A stretch of DNA of 64,000 nucleotides from JAWPMT01 sp965267435 (GTDB lineage: Bacteria > Bacteroidota > Bacteroidia > Cytophagales > Cyclobacteriaceae), in contig OZ253960.1 of NCBI GenBank assembly GCA_965267435.1, positions 4,340,001-4,404,000 of the forward strand, in the 5' to 3' direction. A program made the translations under genes and the position numbers. Positions 35,823-44,665 of the stretch are shown here, one piece after another. The notes beneath the pieces were generated by a model. It saw only the letters and a program-made list of their open reading frames with translations. It did not search any database and was not told the DNA's origin. The first letter of the stretch is position 1, and each line of letters starts with the position of its first letter.

Positions 35823-37087
35823 TGAGCAGAGATAGGATAGAAAACAAGTTTGACTGGGTAGTAGTGACGATCTACATTGTCCTGATGCTCATAGGCTGGG
35901 TGAATATCTATGCTGCGGACTACGATCCTGATATTGGCGGGAGCATCTTCAATGTTAGCCGCAACTCCGGTAAGCAGCTGCTGTGGATCTTCTCCTCCGG
36001 GCTGATCATCGTGGCTATTTTCTTCGTCGACCCAAAGGTTTTTGACACGTTTTCGTGGGTCTTCTATGGCGTGCTGATGTTGCTGCTGATTGTCGTTCTC
36101 CTGTTTGGAAGAGAAGTGGCCGGCTCCCGTTCCTGGTTTGAGATCGGCAGCTTTCGACTACAGCCATCAGAGTTTGCCAAATTCGCCACGCTCCTGGCAC
36201 TTGCCAAGTTTCTGGGGCCGGGCAAAGACCTCACGAACCTTAAGTCGTTGTCCCTGGCGGTAGGGATCTTCGCACTGCCGATGGCCCTGATATTACTGCA
36301 GGGAGACGCGGGTACTGCCATTGTATTTGCCAGCCTGATCATTGTACTCTACAGGGAGGGGCTATCGCCCATCTTTATCATCGCCCCGCTCATTCTTTTT
36401 GTGATCTTCCTGCTGACGCTGCTGGTAAATAAAACCGTGCTCGTTAGCGCCATTGTTATCCTCGCAGTATTCGGCGTAGGATTGACACTCCGCTCTATCA
36501 AGCGAGTCGGTATGATCATCGGCCTCGCGGCGCTGTTGATTGTCACTGTGCAAAGTGTGGACTTCGTACTGAGCGAGGTGCTGAAGCCCCACCAGCAACG
36601 AAGAATAACGCTGCTGGTCAATCCAAATAGCGATCCGCAGGGAGCGGGATGGAACGTCATGCAATCCAAGATCGCTATCGGATCTGGAGGCTTGACTGGC
36701 AAGGGTTTCCTCAATGGTACCCAGACGCAGTTTGAGTTTGTACCCGAGCAATCCACTGACTTCATTTTCTGTACAGTGGGTGAAGAATACGGCTGGTTCG
36801 GTACCACGACGATCATCATTCTGTTCGCCGTACTCTTGATGCGAATCCTCATGATCGCTGATCGTCAGAAGTCTGGCTTCGCAAAAGTCTATGGTTACGG
36901 GGTGGCAAGCATCCTATTCTTCCATATCGCGGTCAACATATCCATGACCGTGGGCCTGTTCCCCGTTGCCGGAATACCTCTCCCCTTCCTAAGCTATGGA
37001 GGGTCGAGCCTTTGGTCTTTTACGATTATGGTTTTTGTGCTGTTGAAATTTGACGCCCACCGCACCCAGATATTGGGCCGGCTTTAA
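35822..37087 (+). CDS. rodA: Rod shape-determining glycosyltransferase RodA (SEDS)
   Basis: SEDS-family peptidoglycan polymerase partnered with PBP2. It is 421 residues with about ten membrane segments. Family blocks visible: GREVAGSRSWFEIGSFRLQPSEFAKF (cut here to its core, GSRSWFEIGSFRLQPSEFAK), GDAGTAIVFASLIIVLY, the catalytic-loop region AIGSGGLTGKGFLNGTQTQF, VPEQSTDFIFCTVGEEYGW, and PVAGIPLPFLSYGGSSL near the end. The start ATG overlaps the mrdA stop (TAATG). It is the last gene of the mre operon, and a minus-strand gene converges six bases later. Confidence 0.97.
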   Translation: MSRDRIENKFDWVVVTIYIVLMLIGWVNIYAADYDPDIGGSIFNVSRNSGKQLLWIFSSGLIIVAIFFVDPKVFDTFSWVFYGVLMLLLIVVLLFGREVAGSRSWFEIGSFRLQPSEFAKFATLLALAKFLGPGKDLTNLKSLSLAVGIFALPMALILLQGDAGTAIVFASLIIVLYREGLSPIFIIAPLILFVIFLLTLLVNKTVLVSAIVILAVFGVGLTLRSIKRVGMIIGLAALLIVTVQSVDFVLSEVLKPHQQRRITLLVNPNSDPQGAGWNVMQSKIAIGSGGLTGKGFLNGTQTQFEFVPEQSTDFIFCTVGEEYGWFGTTTIIILFAVLLMRILMIADRQKSGFAKVYGYGVASILFFHIAVNISMTVGLFPVAGIPLPFLSYGGSSLWSFTIMVFVLLKFDAHRTQILGRL

Positions 37088-37093
37088 GGGGCA

Positions 37094-38146
37094 TTATCGA
37101 AACTTCCTGAAGACGGCCTTGAGGAGCTCCTTCACCACGTCCGAATTCATGTCCCACTCGAAGGGGCCAGCATAGTTGGTGACAAGGTACTCGACGGCCT
37201 GATCAAATGATGGCTCATGCTCAATCTCGCCAATTGCCTTTTGGAAACTGTTGGCATCTCCCGAGAACAGCTCCTGAGCAAACATGTACCTCTGATTGAG
37301 AGAGATGGACTCAATAATGGCCCCACCAGCTCCTGCTCGCTCGAGGTGGTCGGCTACCGTATTGTCAGGCTGCTTTTCAAACTGGTCATTGATGGTAGCA
37401 GGGCGCTTTTCCGCCTCCGCATTCTCTGAAGATGGCTCTTTCGAGACCAACTCACTCACAGCCGGTTCACGTACCGGCTCCTCTTGTGGCTCAGGGATCT
37501 GGGCCACTTCGGCAGGGACCTCGGGCTCGTCCATAACGGTGACATCGCCAAGGGAGATGGATTGTATTTCGCTCAGCTGCCCAAATACCAGCTCCCGCGC
37601 CTCGGTAAGGTCCACATCAGCAAAGTATCCCCTGGCCTTTTCTGAGACATCGGCATAGGTGCCCGGGTCTCCATCTAAAAGGAGCTCGTGAAATTCCTTC
37701 GTCAGCACCTTGATGTATTTGAGCAACTGGCTGACTTGCTTTGGGGAATAGGCGGCGTCCATCTTTTCCTCAAACTCACCAGCGATAAACTCCGCGGGTT
37801 CGATGACAATCTGAAGGCAAGGAACAACGGCTTCTTCAATCAATGGCGTCAGATCGGAGGGTTCGACGGAAATGTTCTGTGACAGCACATTCATGAACTG
37901 GACCATGGCCTTCTTCACTTCCGGCACTTTGTAATCGAAATAAGGGCTTTCCAATCGCTTCATTTCATCCTGCCAGCGGTTGAAAAGGGACTTCATTACA
38001 AAGAAGTTCAGCTGTTTGCAAGGAGAAAGATTGAGGAGGTCCTTGCCCGTGAGCGACTCGCGCCCGGCATACGCTTTCGATACCACCGCATCGGCAAAAG
38101 ACTTTTGGTAGCTTTTCAAAAAGTCTGGGTTCGAAAGTGTAGTCAT
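37094..38146 (-). CDS. Conserved hypothetical protein (350 aa)
   Basis: A soluble, acidic protein of 350 residues; I do not recognise the family. The ATG at 38144-38146 (MTTLSNPDFLKSYQKSFADA) is preferred: the open frame extends upstream into the divergent ferredoxin gene but that part is not protein-like. The first ~200 residues are helical (LNFFVMKSLFNRWQDEMKRL, PKQVSQLLKYIKVLTKEFHE). A Glu/Pro-rich linker follows (about 225-275; PEPQEEPVREPAVSELV). A short C-terminal domain (about 285-350) has LNQRYMFAQELFSGDANSFQ and YLVTNYAGPFEWDMNS. The architecture looks regulatory or scaffold-like. No enzymatic motif is seen. It is divergent from the ferredoxin gene with 19 bases between starts. Confidence 0.8.
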   Translation of the reverse strand: MTTLSNPDFLKSYQKSFADAVVSKAYAGRESLTGKDLLNLSPCKQLNFFVMKSLFNRWQDEMKRLESPYFDYKVPEVKKAMVQFMNVLSQNISVEPSDLTPLIEEAVVPCLQIVIEPAEFIAGEFEEKMDAAYSPKQVSQLLKYIKVLTKEFHELLLDGDPGTYADVSEKARGYFADVDLTEARELVFGQLSEIQSISLGDVTVMDEPEVPAEVAQIPEPQEEPVREPAVSELVSKEPSSENAEAEKRPATINDQFEKQPDNTVADHLERAGAGGAIIESISLNQRYMFAQELFSGDANSFQKAIGEIEHEPSFDQAVEYLVTNYAGPFEWDMNSDVVKELLKAVFRKFR

Positions 38147-38165
38147 ACGGTCGTATCTTGCGTTG

Positions 38166-38486
38166 ATGCTCAAAATTACGATCAAAAACCTTCTAAGTGA
38201 AACGATCGAATGGGATGAAGGTGTATCCAATCTGTTGAACGGTCTTCTGGCCCACACAGATATCATGCATGCCTGCGGCGGTAAGGGAAGATGCACTACC
38301 TGCCGCGTACGCGTGATAGACGGCGCCGAGCATCTGGGAGCCGACTCGACCGCCGAAGGGCGCTTCAGGGCATTGGGAAGATTGCAGCCGGACGAGCGAT
38401 TGAGTTGCCAGATTCGCCCATCGCAGCACCTGGTGGTGGAAATCCCCAATGGTACCAAACTTCCTCATCTCAGCTATTTGTATTGA
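38166..38486 (+). CDS. 2Fe-2S ferredoxin
   Basis: Plant/mammal-type [2Fe-2S] ferredoxin of 106 residues from the ATG at 38166. Cluster ligands are C37, C43, C46 (ACGGKGRCTTC) and C81 (RLSCQI), giving the C-x5-C-x2-C...C pattern of the fer2 fold. Its redox partner is not evident nearby. tdk begins one base after the stop. Confidence 0.92.
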   Translation: MLKITIKNLLSETIEWDEGVSNLLNGLLAHTDIMHACGGKGRCTTCRVRVIDGAEHLGADSTAEGRFRALGRLQPDERLSCQIRPSQHLVVEIPNGTKLPHLSYLY

Positions 38487-38487
38487 T

Positions 38488-39072
38488 ATGTTTTTAGAGC
38501 CAAGACACAAACCAGGCAGCGATGCCTCTGGATGGATTGAATTGATCTGTGGTGGTATGTTCTCCGGGAAAACCGAGGAATTGATCCGACGCCTGAAGCG
38601 GGCGATGATTGCCGGCCAAAAAGTGGAAATCTTCAAGCCCCATATCGACGTAAGATATAGCGCATCAAAAGTGGTATCACATGATGAAAATGAGATACAC
38701 TCAGAGAGGGTACAACTTTCAAGTGATGTGCTGACCAAGAGCGGTCAAAGCGAGGTCATAGGGATCGATGAGGCGCAGTTTTTTGATGACCTACTTGTCA
38801 ACGTCGCCAATCAATTGGCCAATGACGGTAAACGTGTGATCATCGCCGGGCTAGATATGGACTCAACCGGTCAGCCATTTGGTCCCGTGGACCAGCTGAT
38901 GGCTTGTGCCGAGCATGTTACCAAACTCCACGCCGTTTGCATGGATTGCGGGAATATGGCTTCCTATTCTTACAGATTGAAGCAAAGTGAAGAAAAGATC
39001 GTTATTGGTGAAAAGGATGTCTATCAGGCACTCTGTAGATCTTGTTTCAATGAAAAAATGCGTCGGAGCTAA
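38488..39072 (+). CDS. tdk: Thymidine kinase (type II)
   Basis: Phosphorylates thymidine to dTMP in the salvage pathway. It is 194 residues from the ATG at 38488, with type II features: P-loop GGMFSGKT (22-29), VIGIDEAQFFD (Walker B region with catalytic Glu), the lasso region AGLDMDSTGQPFGP, and zinc-binding cysteines CMDCG and CRSCF. An upstream extension in the same frame overlaps ferredoxin and is unlikely. Its 3' end overlaps the PorZ-like gene by 23 bases. Confidence 0.97.
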   Translation: MFLEPRHKPGSDASGWIELICGGMFSGKTEELIRRLKRAMIAGQKVEIFKPHIDVRYSASKVVSHDENEIHSERVQLSSDVLTKSGQSEVIGIDEAQFFDDLLVNVANQLANDGKRVIIAGLDMDSTGQPFGPVDQLMACAEHVTKLHAVCMDCGNMASYSYRLKQSEEKIVIGEKDVYQALCRSCFNEKMRRS

Positions 39073-41194
39073 ACTGCAGCTTCTTTTGTTGGTATTGGGT
39101 TTCCCAGCCCTCTCGCAAGACCTTCCCATAGGTGAATGGCGATATCACCTAAGCTATCAGAACGCCAGGCTGGTGACAGGTGGTGACGACGTCGTTTTCT
39201 GTGCAACCGAGAATGGTCTCTTCTCCTTTTCCGAGGGAAGCATCCGTCTTATCACCAAGAATGACGGGCTGAGCAGTGTGGGCCCTACGGCAATGGCTTT
39301 CGACCCCTCCTCCCATACGCTTATCCTTGGCTACGCGAATAGCGTCGTAGATTTTGTCTCCCCAGAGGGCGTGGTGACGATGGACGACCTGGAAGCCTTG
39401 GACTTTGGTGTGCCAAAAGGCATCAACGAAATCACCGTAGATGCAGGCGTGGCCTACGCAGCCACAGATTTTGGCATTGTCGCCATGAACCTGGCTAACC
39501 AACAGCTGACTCAGATCTTCACTGAGATAGGCCCTGGCGGCAGCCAGGTAGCAATAAGAGGTTTGGTCACACAGAATGATACCCTCTATGCTTTGGCTGA
39601 TGCGGGTGTCCTCATTGGAGCACTGGAAGACAACCTCCTTGATTTCAACAATTGGTCGCTAGTGGAGGCGCCGCTGCTCTCATCCATAGCCTCTTTCGGG
39701 GCAGCCATCGTCACGTCTCGCGCGGAGGAGTTTTTTCTTATCGACAACCAGGATCTCACCTTTGACCTTCTACTCACGGCACCCTTTGACATCGTGGACC
39801 TGGAGCAGAACTCCGGAGAGCTACTTCTTCTTGGCGGCGAGAACCTTGCCACGTGGGATGGAGCTGATCTGACAGCGATACCCGCCTCTAACCTCACGGA
39901 TGGGCAGCAGCTGCTCAGTACTTCCAATGATCTCTGGATCGCTGATGCGGTGTCTGGCCTCGTCAGGAAGTCGGCGGGAGAGCAAGTGATCGTCCCCAAC
40001 GGACCCATTTCAGATGGTATTCGCCACATCAAATACGAGGAGGTGGTCTATGCTTTTTATGGAACTCACCCGACCAGTGTAGAAGTAGATTCCTCAGGTT
40101 TTTCGTTTTTTGATGAGGGAACATGGGGCAACACTACCATCGAGGGATTCTACAATATCTCAGATGTCGGCACGCTCAATAACCACGTCCTCCTCAGCTC
40201 AAACGGTTATGGGGTATATGACGCTACGACCAACTCGACCGTGGATCTTGGGCTAGCAGGAAATCAGCAATATGTCCCGGCGCTTCTGACCCGCAACGAT
40301 GGAACCTGGGCACTGCTCTACGGCCACGATGATGCTCTGATATTCCTGGAAAGAAGCGGTGGGCTACTCCGCTTTGACCAAGCCACGGTCGGAAGCAACC
40401 AGTCGACGCAAATAGAGCAATCTGAGGCGGGAACCGTATGGTTGACCAACCCAGCGGACTTGACGGGGATCTATACCTACAATCCCATAGAGGGCCTTCG
40501 CCGTCGTATCACTACGGTTGATGACCTCCCATCCAATCGCATTAACGATGTCGTCATAGACCTGGAAGACGAGGCGTGGATAGGGACGGCACGGGGTCCT
40601 GCCTTTTTCCCGGACGCATCGTTTGTCTTCGACGAATTTGGCGCCATTGCTCCTATCTTCGAAAATGGTATCCTGCTTGAAGACGAAGAGATCACAGCAC
40701 TGGCCATCGATGGCGGCAATCGCAAGTGGATCGGCACAAATGAGGGCGTATGGGTGTTCAATGGCACCGTGGACGCCCTGGATTTGAGGTTCACCGCAGA
40801 GGACAGCCCGTTGCTGTCGGATGAGATCCGAGAGTTTGCTTACGATCCAGAGACGGGCGAGATGTTCATTTTGACGAGCCGGGGACTGTGCTCCTACCAA
40901 ACAGGATCCTCTGAGGGAGGACCTACGCACCAGGACGTAACCATCTACCCCAATCCCGTCTACCCGATGGACGAGGGACCTGTAACCCTCCGCGGCCTGG
41001 CCTCCAATGCTGCAATAAAGGTCACGGATATCAATGGCCGGTTGGTCACGGAAACCGAGGCCCTGGGCGGAACTGCGACCTGGGATCTGCGCGACATAAA
41101 CGGAAACATCGTCGTCGGCGGAGTATATCTGGTGTTTTCCAGCACCGAAGACGGCAAAGACACCTTTGTAGGGAAAGTAGCTGTCATCAGATGA
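39050..41194 (+). CDS. porZ: PorZ-like T9SS beta-propeller protein
   Basis: A 714-residue exported protein: signal KLQLLLLVLGFPALSQ, followed by the PorZ entry DLPIGEWRYHLSYQNARLV. Two-component-regulator-propeller-like units follow (CATENGLFSFSEGSIRLITK, LWIADAVSGLVRK, AWIGTARGPAFFPD, KWIGTNEGVWVFNG). The last ~80 residues form a T9SS-type C-terminal domain (VTIYPNPVYPMDEG, VTDINGRLVTETEALGG, IVVGGVYLVFSS). In Porphyromonas, PorZ is a surface component of the type IX machinery that helps attach A-LPS to cargo. Location directly before recO is a known conserved arrangement and supports the call. The start lies inside tdk and the end overlaps recO by four bases. Confidence 0.85.
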   Translation: MKKCVGAKLQLLLLVLGFPALSQDLPIGEWRYHLSYQNARLVTGGDDVVFCATENGLFSFSEGSIRLITKNDGLSSVGPTAMAFDPSSHTLILGYANSVVDFVSPEGVVTMDDLEALDFGVPKGINEITVDAGVAYAATDFGIVAMNLANQQLTQIFTEIGPGGSQVAIRGLVTQNDTLYALADAGVLIGALEDNLLDFNNWSLVEAPLLSSIASFGAAIVTSRAEEFFLIDNQDLTFDLLLTAPFDIVDLEQNSGELLLLGGENLATWDGADLTAIPASNLTDGQQLLSTSNDLWIADAVSGLVRKSAGEQVIVPNGPISDGIRHIKYEEVVYAFYGTHPTSVEVDSSGFSFFDEGTWGNTTIEGFYNISDVGTLNNHVLLSSNGYGVYDATTNSTVDLGLAGNQQYVPALLTRNDGTWALLYGHDDALIFLERSGGLLRFDQATVGSNQSTQIEQSEAGTVWLTNPADLTGIYTYNPIEGLRRRITTVDDLPSNRINDVVIDLEDEAWIGTARGPAFFPDASFVFDEFGAIAPIFENGILLEDEEITALAIDGGNRKWIGTNEGVWVFNGTVDALDLRFTAEDSPLLSDEIREFAYDPETGEMFILTSRGLCSYQTGSSEGGPTHQDVTIYPNPVYPMDEGPVTLRGLASNAAIKVTDINGRLVTETEALGGTATWDLRDINGNIVVGGVYLVFSSTEDGKDTFVGKVAVIR

Positions 41195-41865
41195 TCGTCA
41201 AGACCGAAGGAGTAACACTGGGCTACATCAAATACAAAGACAGCTCAATCATTTCCCGGGTTTATACCCGTGAGTTTGGTTTTCAATCTTTGCTGGTCAG
41301 TGGTATCCGAAGCAAGAAATCGAAGCACAATCCCGGATACTTCGAAGGGTTCTCCATTTTGGATTTGCTTCTCTATCAAAGCAAGAGAAGCAGCCTGCAC
41401 AGATTGAGTGAATTCAAACTTAGTCAACCCACTCATTCGATCAGATCCGACGTGCGGAAGCGCTCCATTGCCCTTTTTCTTTCGGAAGTGCTGTATAGAC
41501 TTCTTCAGGGAGAAGAAGGCGAGCACGGCGCTCTGTATGACTATTTGCGTGAATCCATTGTCGCCTTCGATGCCACGACCAGCGGAGTGGAGAACTTCCA
41601 CTTGCAGTTTTTGCTGCGACTGGCAGGGTTCCTGGGGTTTGGTTTTGATAGTCTTGGAGCGGCGGATCAAATAGGGCTCGGACACTCAGAGGAAGTCGAT
41701 AAGCTTGCAAGTATGCTCTATTACGGCGACTTCTTCGGCACCTTTCCTATCAATGGAAGGCAGCGAAGCGATATTTTGGAGGCTCTCATCAAATACTATC
41801 AGACCCATCTGCATCAGGGCCTGGAGATCAAATCTCTGCCAGTTTTGCAGAGCATTTTTAAATAA
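41191..41865 (+). CDS. recO: DNA repair protein RecO
   Basis: RecFOR mediator that loads RecA on SSB-coated DNA. It is 224 residues: an N-terminal OB-fold (MIVKTEGVTLGYIKYKDSSI, FGFQSLLVSGIRSKKSK) and a C-terminal helical domain (RSIALFLSEVLYRLL, FHLQFLLRLAGFLGFGFDS). The zinc-binding cysteines of some RecO proteins are absent, as is usual in this phylum. The start overlaps porZ (ATGA), so it is the last gene of ferredoxin-tdk-porZ-recO. Confidence 0.93.
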   Translation: MIVKTEGVTLGYIKYKDSSIISRVYTREFGFQSLLVSGIRSKKSKHNPGYFEGFSILDLLLYQSKRSSLHRLSEFKLSQPTHSIRSDVRKRSIALFLSEVLYRLLQGEEGEHGALYDYLRESIVAFDATTSGVENFHLQFLLRLAGFLGFGFDSLGAADQIGLGHSEEVDKLASMLYYGDFFGTFPINGRQRSDILEALIKYYQTHLHQGLEIKSLPVLQSIFK

Positions 41866-41927
41866 TTTGGCGCTTCATTTTCTATCCAAATGCGAGGCTG
41901 CTTATTTTTAGTCTAAATACCCAAAGC

Positions 41928-42890
41928 ATGTCTGATAAACTATATGACGAGATCCCTTCTCTGGATCTTGCAGATTTCACCACCGGCAGCCCAGAAGCAA
42001 AAAAGAATTTTGTTGATTCACTAGGTGAAGCCTATCAAAATATTGGCTTTGTAGCCATCCGCAACCATGGGCTTTCTGATGATTTGGCGGGCCGCCTGTA
42101 CGAGGCTGTTGAGGCATTTTTTGCTCTCGCTGATGATACAAAGCAACGATATGAAAGAAGTGATCTGCATGGGCAACGAGGCTACATCAGCAAGGGAAAA
42201 GAGCGCGCAAAAGGTCGGAATACAGGTGACCTAAAGGAGTTTTATCACGTCGGCCAGCCGGACGAAACGAAGCTAGAGGACTACCCAAGCAATGTCTGGC
42301 CGGAGGAGATCACGGAGTTAAAAGATCTGACGGAGAAAGCCTTCCTCGTATTGGAGGAGGCTGGGTTGCAAATGTTGCGAGCAATCGCCTTGCACCTGAA
42401 TTTAGAAGAAGACTTTTTTGATAACAAAGCCCGATCCGGCAACAGCATTCTCCGTGCCATTCACTATTTCCCGATAAAGGATACCAGCAATATCCCAGAT
42501 GATGCAGTACGTGCGGCAGAGCATGGAGACATCAACCTGATTACGCTGCTCATGGGTGCCAGTGCCGATGGCCTACAGGTCCAGCGAAGGGACGGACATT
42601 GGATCCCGATCACAGCACTACCTGACCAAATAGTAGTGAACGTAGGTGACATGCTCGCTCGGCTGACCAACGACCAACTGAAGTCGACGATACATCGCGT
42701 TGTGAATCCTCCAAAGGAATTGATGCACACGAGCCGTTACTCGATTCCATTTTTTATGCACCCCCGGTCATCGATGGATCTCACGTGTCTCCCACAATGC
42801 GTGGACGATACTAACCCCAAGAAGTACGACGACATGACAGCAGGAGAATTTTTGGACGAACGTTTGAGGGAAATTGGCTTGAAGGCCTGA
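41928..42890 (+). CDS. 2OG-Fe(II) oxygenase (isopenicillin N synthase-like)
   Basis: Non-haem iron dioxygenase of 320 residues. The N-terminal DIOX_N domain begins IPSLDLADF and has GEAYQNIGFVAIRNHGLSDD; GYISKGKERAKGRNTGDLKE is also typical. The iron facial triad is H199-x-D201 (EHGDINLITLLMG) and H256 (STIHRVVNPP), and R270 in SRYSIPFF should bind 2-oxoglutarate. The substrate is unknown; such enzymes hydroxylate or desaturate small molecules. It ends overlapping the chromate transporter by one base (TGATG), an odd but apparently coupled pair. Confidence 0.92.
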   Translation: MSDKLYDEIPSLDLADFTTGSPEAKKNFVDSLGEAYQNIGFVAIRNHGLSDDLAGRLYEAVEAFFALADDTKQRYERSDLHGQRGYISKGKERAKGRNTGDLKEFYHVGQPDETKLEDYPSNVWPEEITELKDLTEKAFLVLEEAGLQMLRAIALHLNLEEDFFDNKARSGNSILRAIHYFPIKDTSNIPDDAVRAAEHGDINLITLLMGASADGLQVQRRDGHWIPITALPDQIVVNVGDMLARLTNDQLKSTIHRVVNPPKELMHTSRYSIPFFMHPRSSMDLTCLPQCVDDTNPKKYDDMTAGEFLDERLREIGLKA

Positions 42891-44071
42891 TGACAGTTCG
42901 GCGCGTCCGATATATTATCTTTTTGAGGGATGTTCTCTTCCTATCACTGACGGCTTTTGGTGGCCCTCAGGCGCACTTGGCGATGGTCATCGACACGATG
43001 GTCAAGAAGCGCCGCTACATCGACGAGCAAGGGCTGATCGAACTGTATGCCTTGTGCCAGATCTTGCCCGGCCCCACCTCGACGCAAACGATCACTTCCT
43101 TAGGATTCCGTCTGGGTGGCCCCGGCCTCGCTTATCTCACACTGTTGTTTTGGATGCTGCCCGCGGTATCCATCATGACAGCCGCCGGCATTACGGTGAA
43201 TTTCATGCAGGAGATGAATATCTCTATTGAATTCCTGCGCTTTATTCAACCGATGGCAGTGGGTATCGTAGCGTACTCTGCGTATCGAATATCGAGTAGT
43301 GTCATTTCGTCGAGGGTCGGTTATTTCCTCATGATCCTTTCAGCCTTCATTTCGTATTTTCTCCGGAACCCTTTCATATTCCCCTTTCTCCTGATCGCTG
43401 GTGGTATCGTCACTGCTACTCGCTACAAGAGGCAAGAGATTGAAGAGAAAAGCAGATTTAGAGTTAATTGGACCAATTTCCTGGTTTGGATTGCGGTAAT
43501 GATCGCCGCCGCCGCCCTTTGGCGTGTCACCAACTGGTTTCCACTCAGGATCTTTGACAACTTTTATCGGAATGGGAGCATGATCTTCGGTGGAGGTCAG
43601 GTGCTCGTCCCGCTGCTGTTTACCGAGTTTGTAGAATTCAAAAAATACTTGACCTCCCAGGAGTTCATCTCGGGCTACGCGCTTGTACAGGCCGTACCAG
43701 GTCCGGTTTTCTCCTTCAGTTCGTACGTAGGTGCCCTGAGTATGCGCGAATGGGGCATCGGCGGCCAAGTATTGGGAGGTTTCGTCGCAGCGGCAGGGAT
43801 TTTCCTCCCCGGGACTTTTTTCATCTTTTTCGCCATCAGGTTTTGGGAAAGCCTGAAGAAATACCGCGTGGTAAGAGCCTCTCTGGAAGGGATAAATGCG
43901 GTGAGCTCGGGAATGGTCATGGCCGCCACGTTTCTCCTGTTCGAGACCATCGAGCCTATTTTCATCAACTACACCCTGATGATTGGCACTGCCTGCCTCA
44001 TATTCTTTACGAGATTCCCTACGCCGCTCATCATTCTGATCGGCCTGGTCGTCGGAATCATACTAAACTAA
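42890..44071 (+). CDS. chrA: Chromate transporter ChrA
   Basis: Inner-membrane transporter of the CHR family (393 residues, the two-domain long form), classically an exporter of chromate. The first domain has SLTAFGGPQAHLAMV and LCQILPGPTSTQTITSLGF. The second repeats the pattern with MIFGGGQVLVPLLF and ALVQAVPGPVFSFSSYVG. About ten hydrophobic segments are visible. The only gene in the transcription unit besides the oxygenase, it is followed by a strong terminator. A role other than chromate export is possible, since many CHR members are untested. Confidence 0.93.
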   Translation: MTVRRVRYIIFLRDVLFLSLTAFGGPQAHLAMVIDTMVKKRRYIDEQGLIELYALCQILPGPTSTQTITSLGFRLGGPGLAYLTLLFWMLPAVSIMTAAGITVNFMQEMNISIEFLRFIQPMAVGIVAYSAYRISSSVISSRVGYFLMILSAFISYFLRNPFIFPFLLIAGGIVTATRYKRQEIEEKSRFRVNWTNFLVWIAVMIAAAALWRVTNWFPLRIFDNFYRNGSMIFGGGQVLVPLLFTEFVEFKKYLTSQEFISGYALVQAVPGPVFSFSSYVGALSMREWGIGGQVLGGFVAAAGIFLPGTFFIFFAIRFWESLKKYRVVRASLEGINAVSSGMVMAATFLLFETIEPIFINYTLMIGTACLIFFTRFPTPLIILIGLVVGIILN

Positions 44072-44097
44072 AAAACCCACCTGAGGGTGGGTTTTTT
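44070..44097. terminator. Bidirectional intrinsic terminator
   Basis: AAAAAACCCACC, a TGAG loop, and GGTGGGTTTTTT make a perfect 12-bp stem with A-tract and T-tract on the two sides. It serves chrA from the plus strand and the bamA-ompH operon ending at 44117 from the minus strand. Confidence 0.93.
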
Positions 44098-44116
44098 GAT
44101 TTCATTTACCTGCACC

Positions 44117-44650
44117 TTATTGATTAGTCGGAGGAGGGGGATCGATGCCCAGGTGAGCAAGGATCTCATCATCAAGGTTTGATTCCTCAGACGCATACAA
44201 AAGAATGTCCAGTCCTGGAGCGCCAGCGCTAAAGACATGTGTGTAGCCATTGGCTTCGGCAACAGACCTGATGGCATTGCCGATCTTTTCAACAGCAGGT
44301 GCCAGGAGTTGGTTTCGCTTCTTCAGCAATGACTGCTCGGCCTCTGCCTGGAACTTCTGAATAGACTCCTGCAAACCCTGAAGTTCTCGCTCCCGATCTG
44401 CTCTGACAGCCTCGATCATAGTCTCAGCGTTTTGCTGATAGTCTGCGGCCTTCGTCTGGAAATCCTGGTATTTTGCCTGCAACTGATTCTGCAGCTGGGC
44501 CTCATAGGCTTTTAGCTCAGATTCTATCTGCTTTGCTTCAGGAAGCAGTGTCAAAAGATACTCCGCGTTTGCGTACCCGATTTTTTGCTGCTGTGCAAAA
44601 GCGCTTGTCACAGTGAAAGTCAAAAGACCCAGCAAGATTGTAATTCTCAT
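44117..44650 (-). CDS. OmpH/Skp family chaperone, second copy
   Basis: Periplasmic chaperone for outer-membrane proteins, 177 residues from the ATG at 44648-44650 (a TTG five codons upstream is unlikely). A signal peptide (ITILLGLLTFTVTSAFAQ) precedes KIGYANAEYLLTLLPEAKQI, a family start, then a long charged helix (YEAQLQNQLQAKYQDFQTKA) and the beta-core LAPAVEKIGNAIRSVAEANG. The final YTHVFSAGAPGLDILLYASE is typical of Skp in this phylum. It is the last gene of the bamA operon, 15 bases after the first copy. Confidence 0.94.
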   Translation of the reverse strand: MRITILLGLLTFTVTSAFAQQQKIGYANAEYLLTLLPEAKQIESELKAYEAQLQNQLQAKYQDFQTKAADYQQNAETMIEAVRADRERELQGLQESIQKFQAEAEQSLLKKRNQLLAPAVEKIGNAIRSVAEANGYTHVFSAGAPGLDILLYASEESNLDDEILAHLGIDPPPPTNQ

Positions 44651-44665
44651 AACTATAATTGTCAA

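Noticed and set aside
38147..38458. N-terminal extension of the 350-residue hypothetical
   Set aside because: It runs antisense across the ferredoxin gene and is not protein-like; the ATG at 38146 gives a natural beginning.
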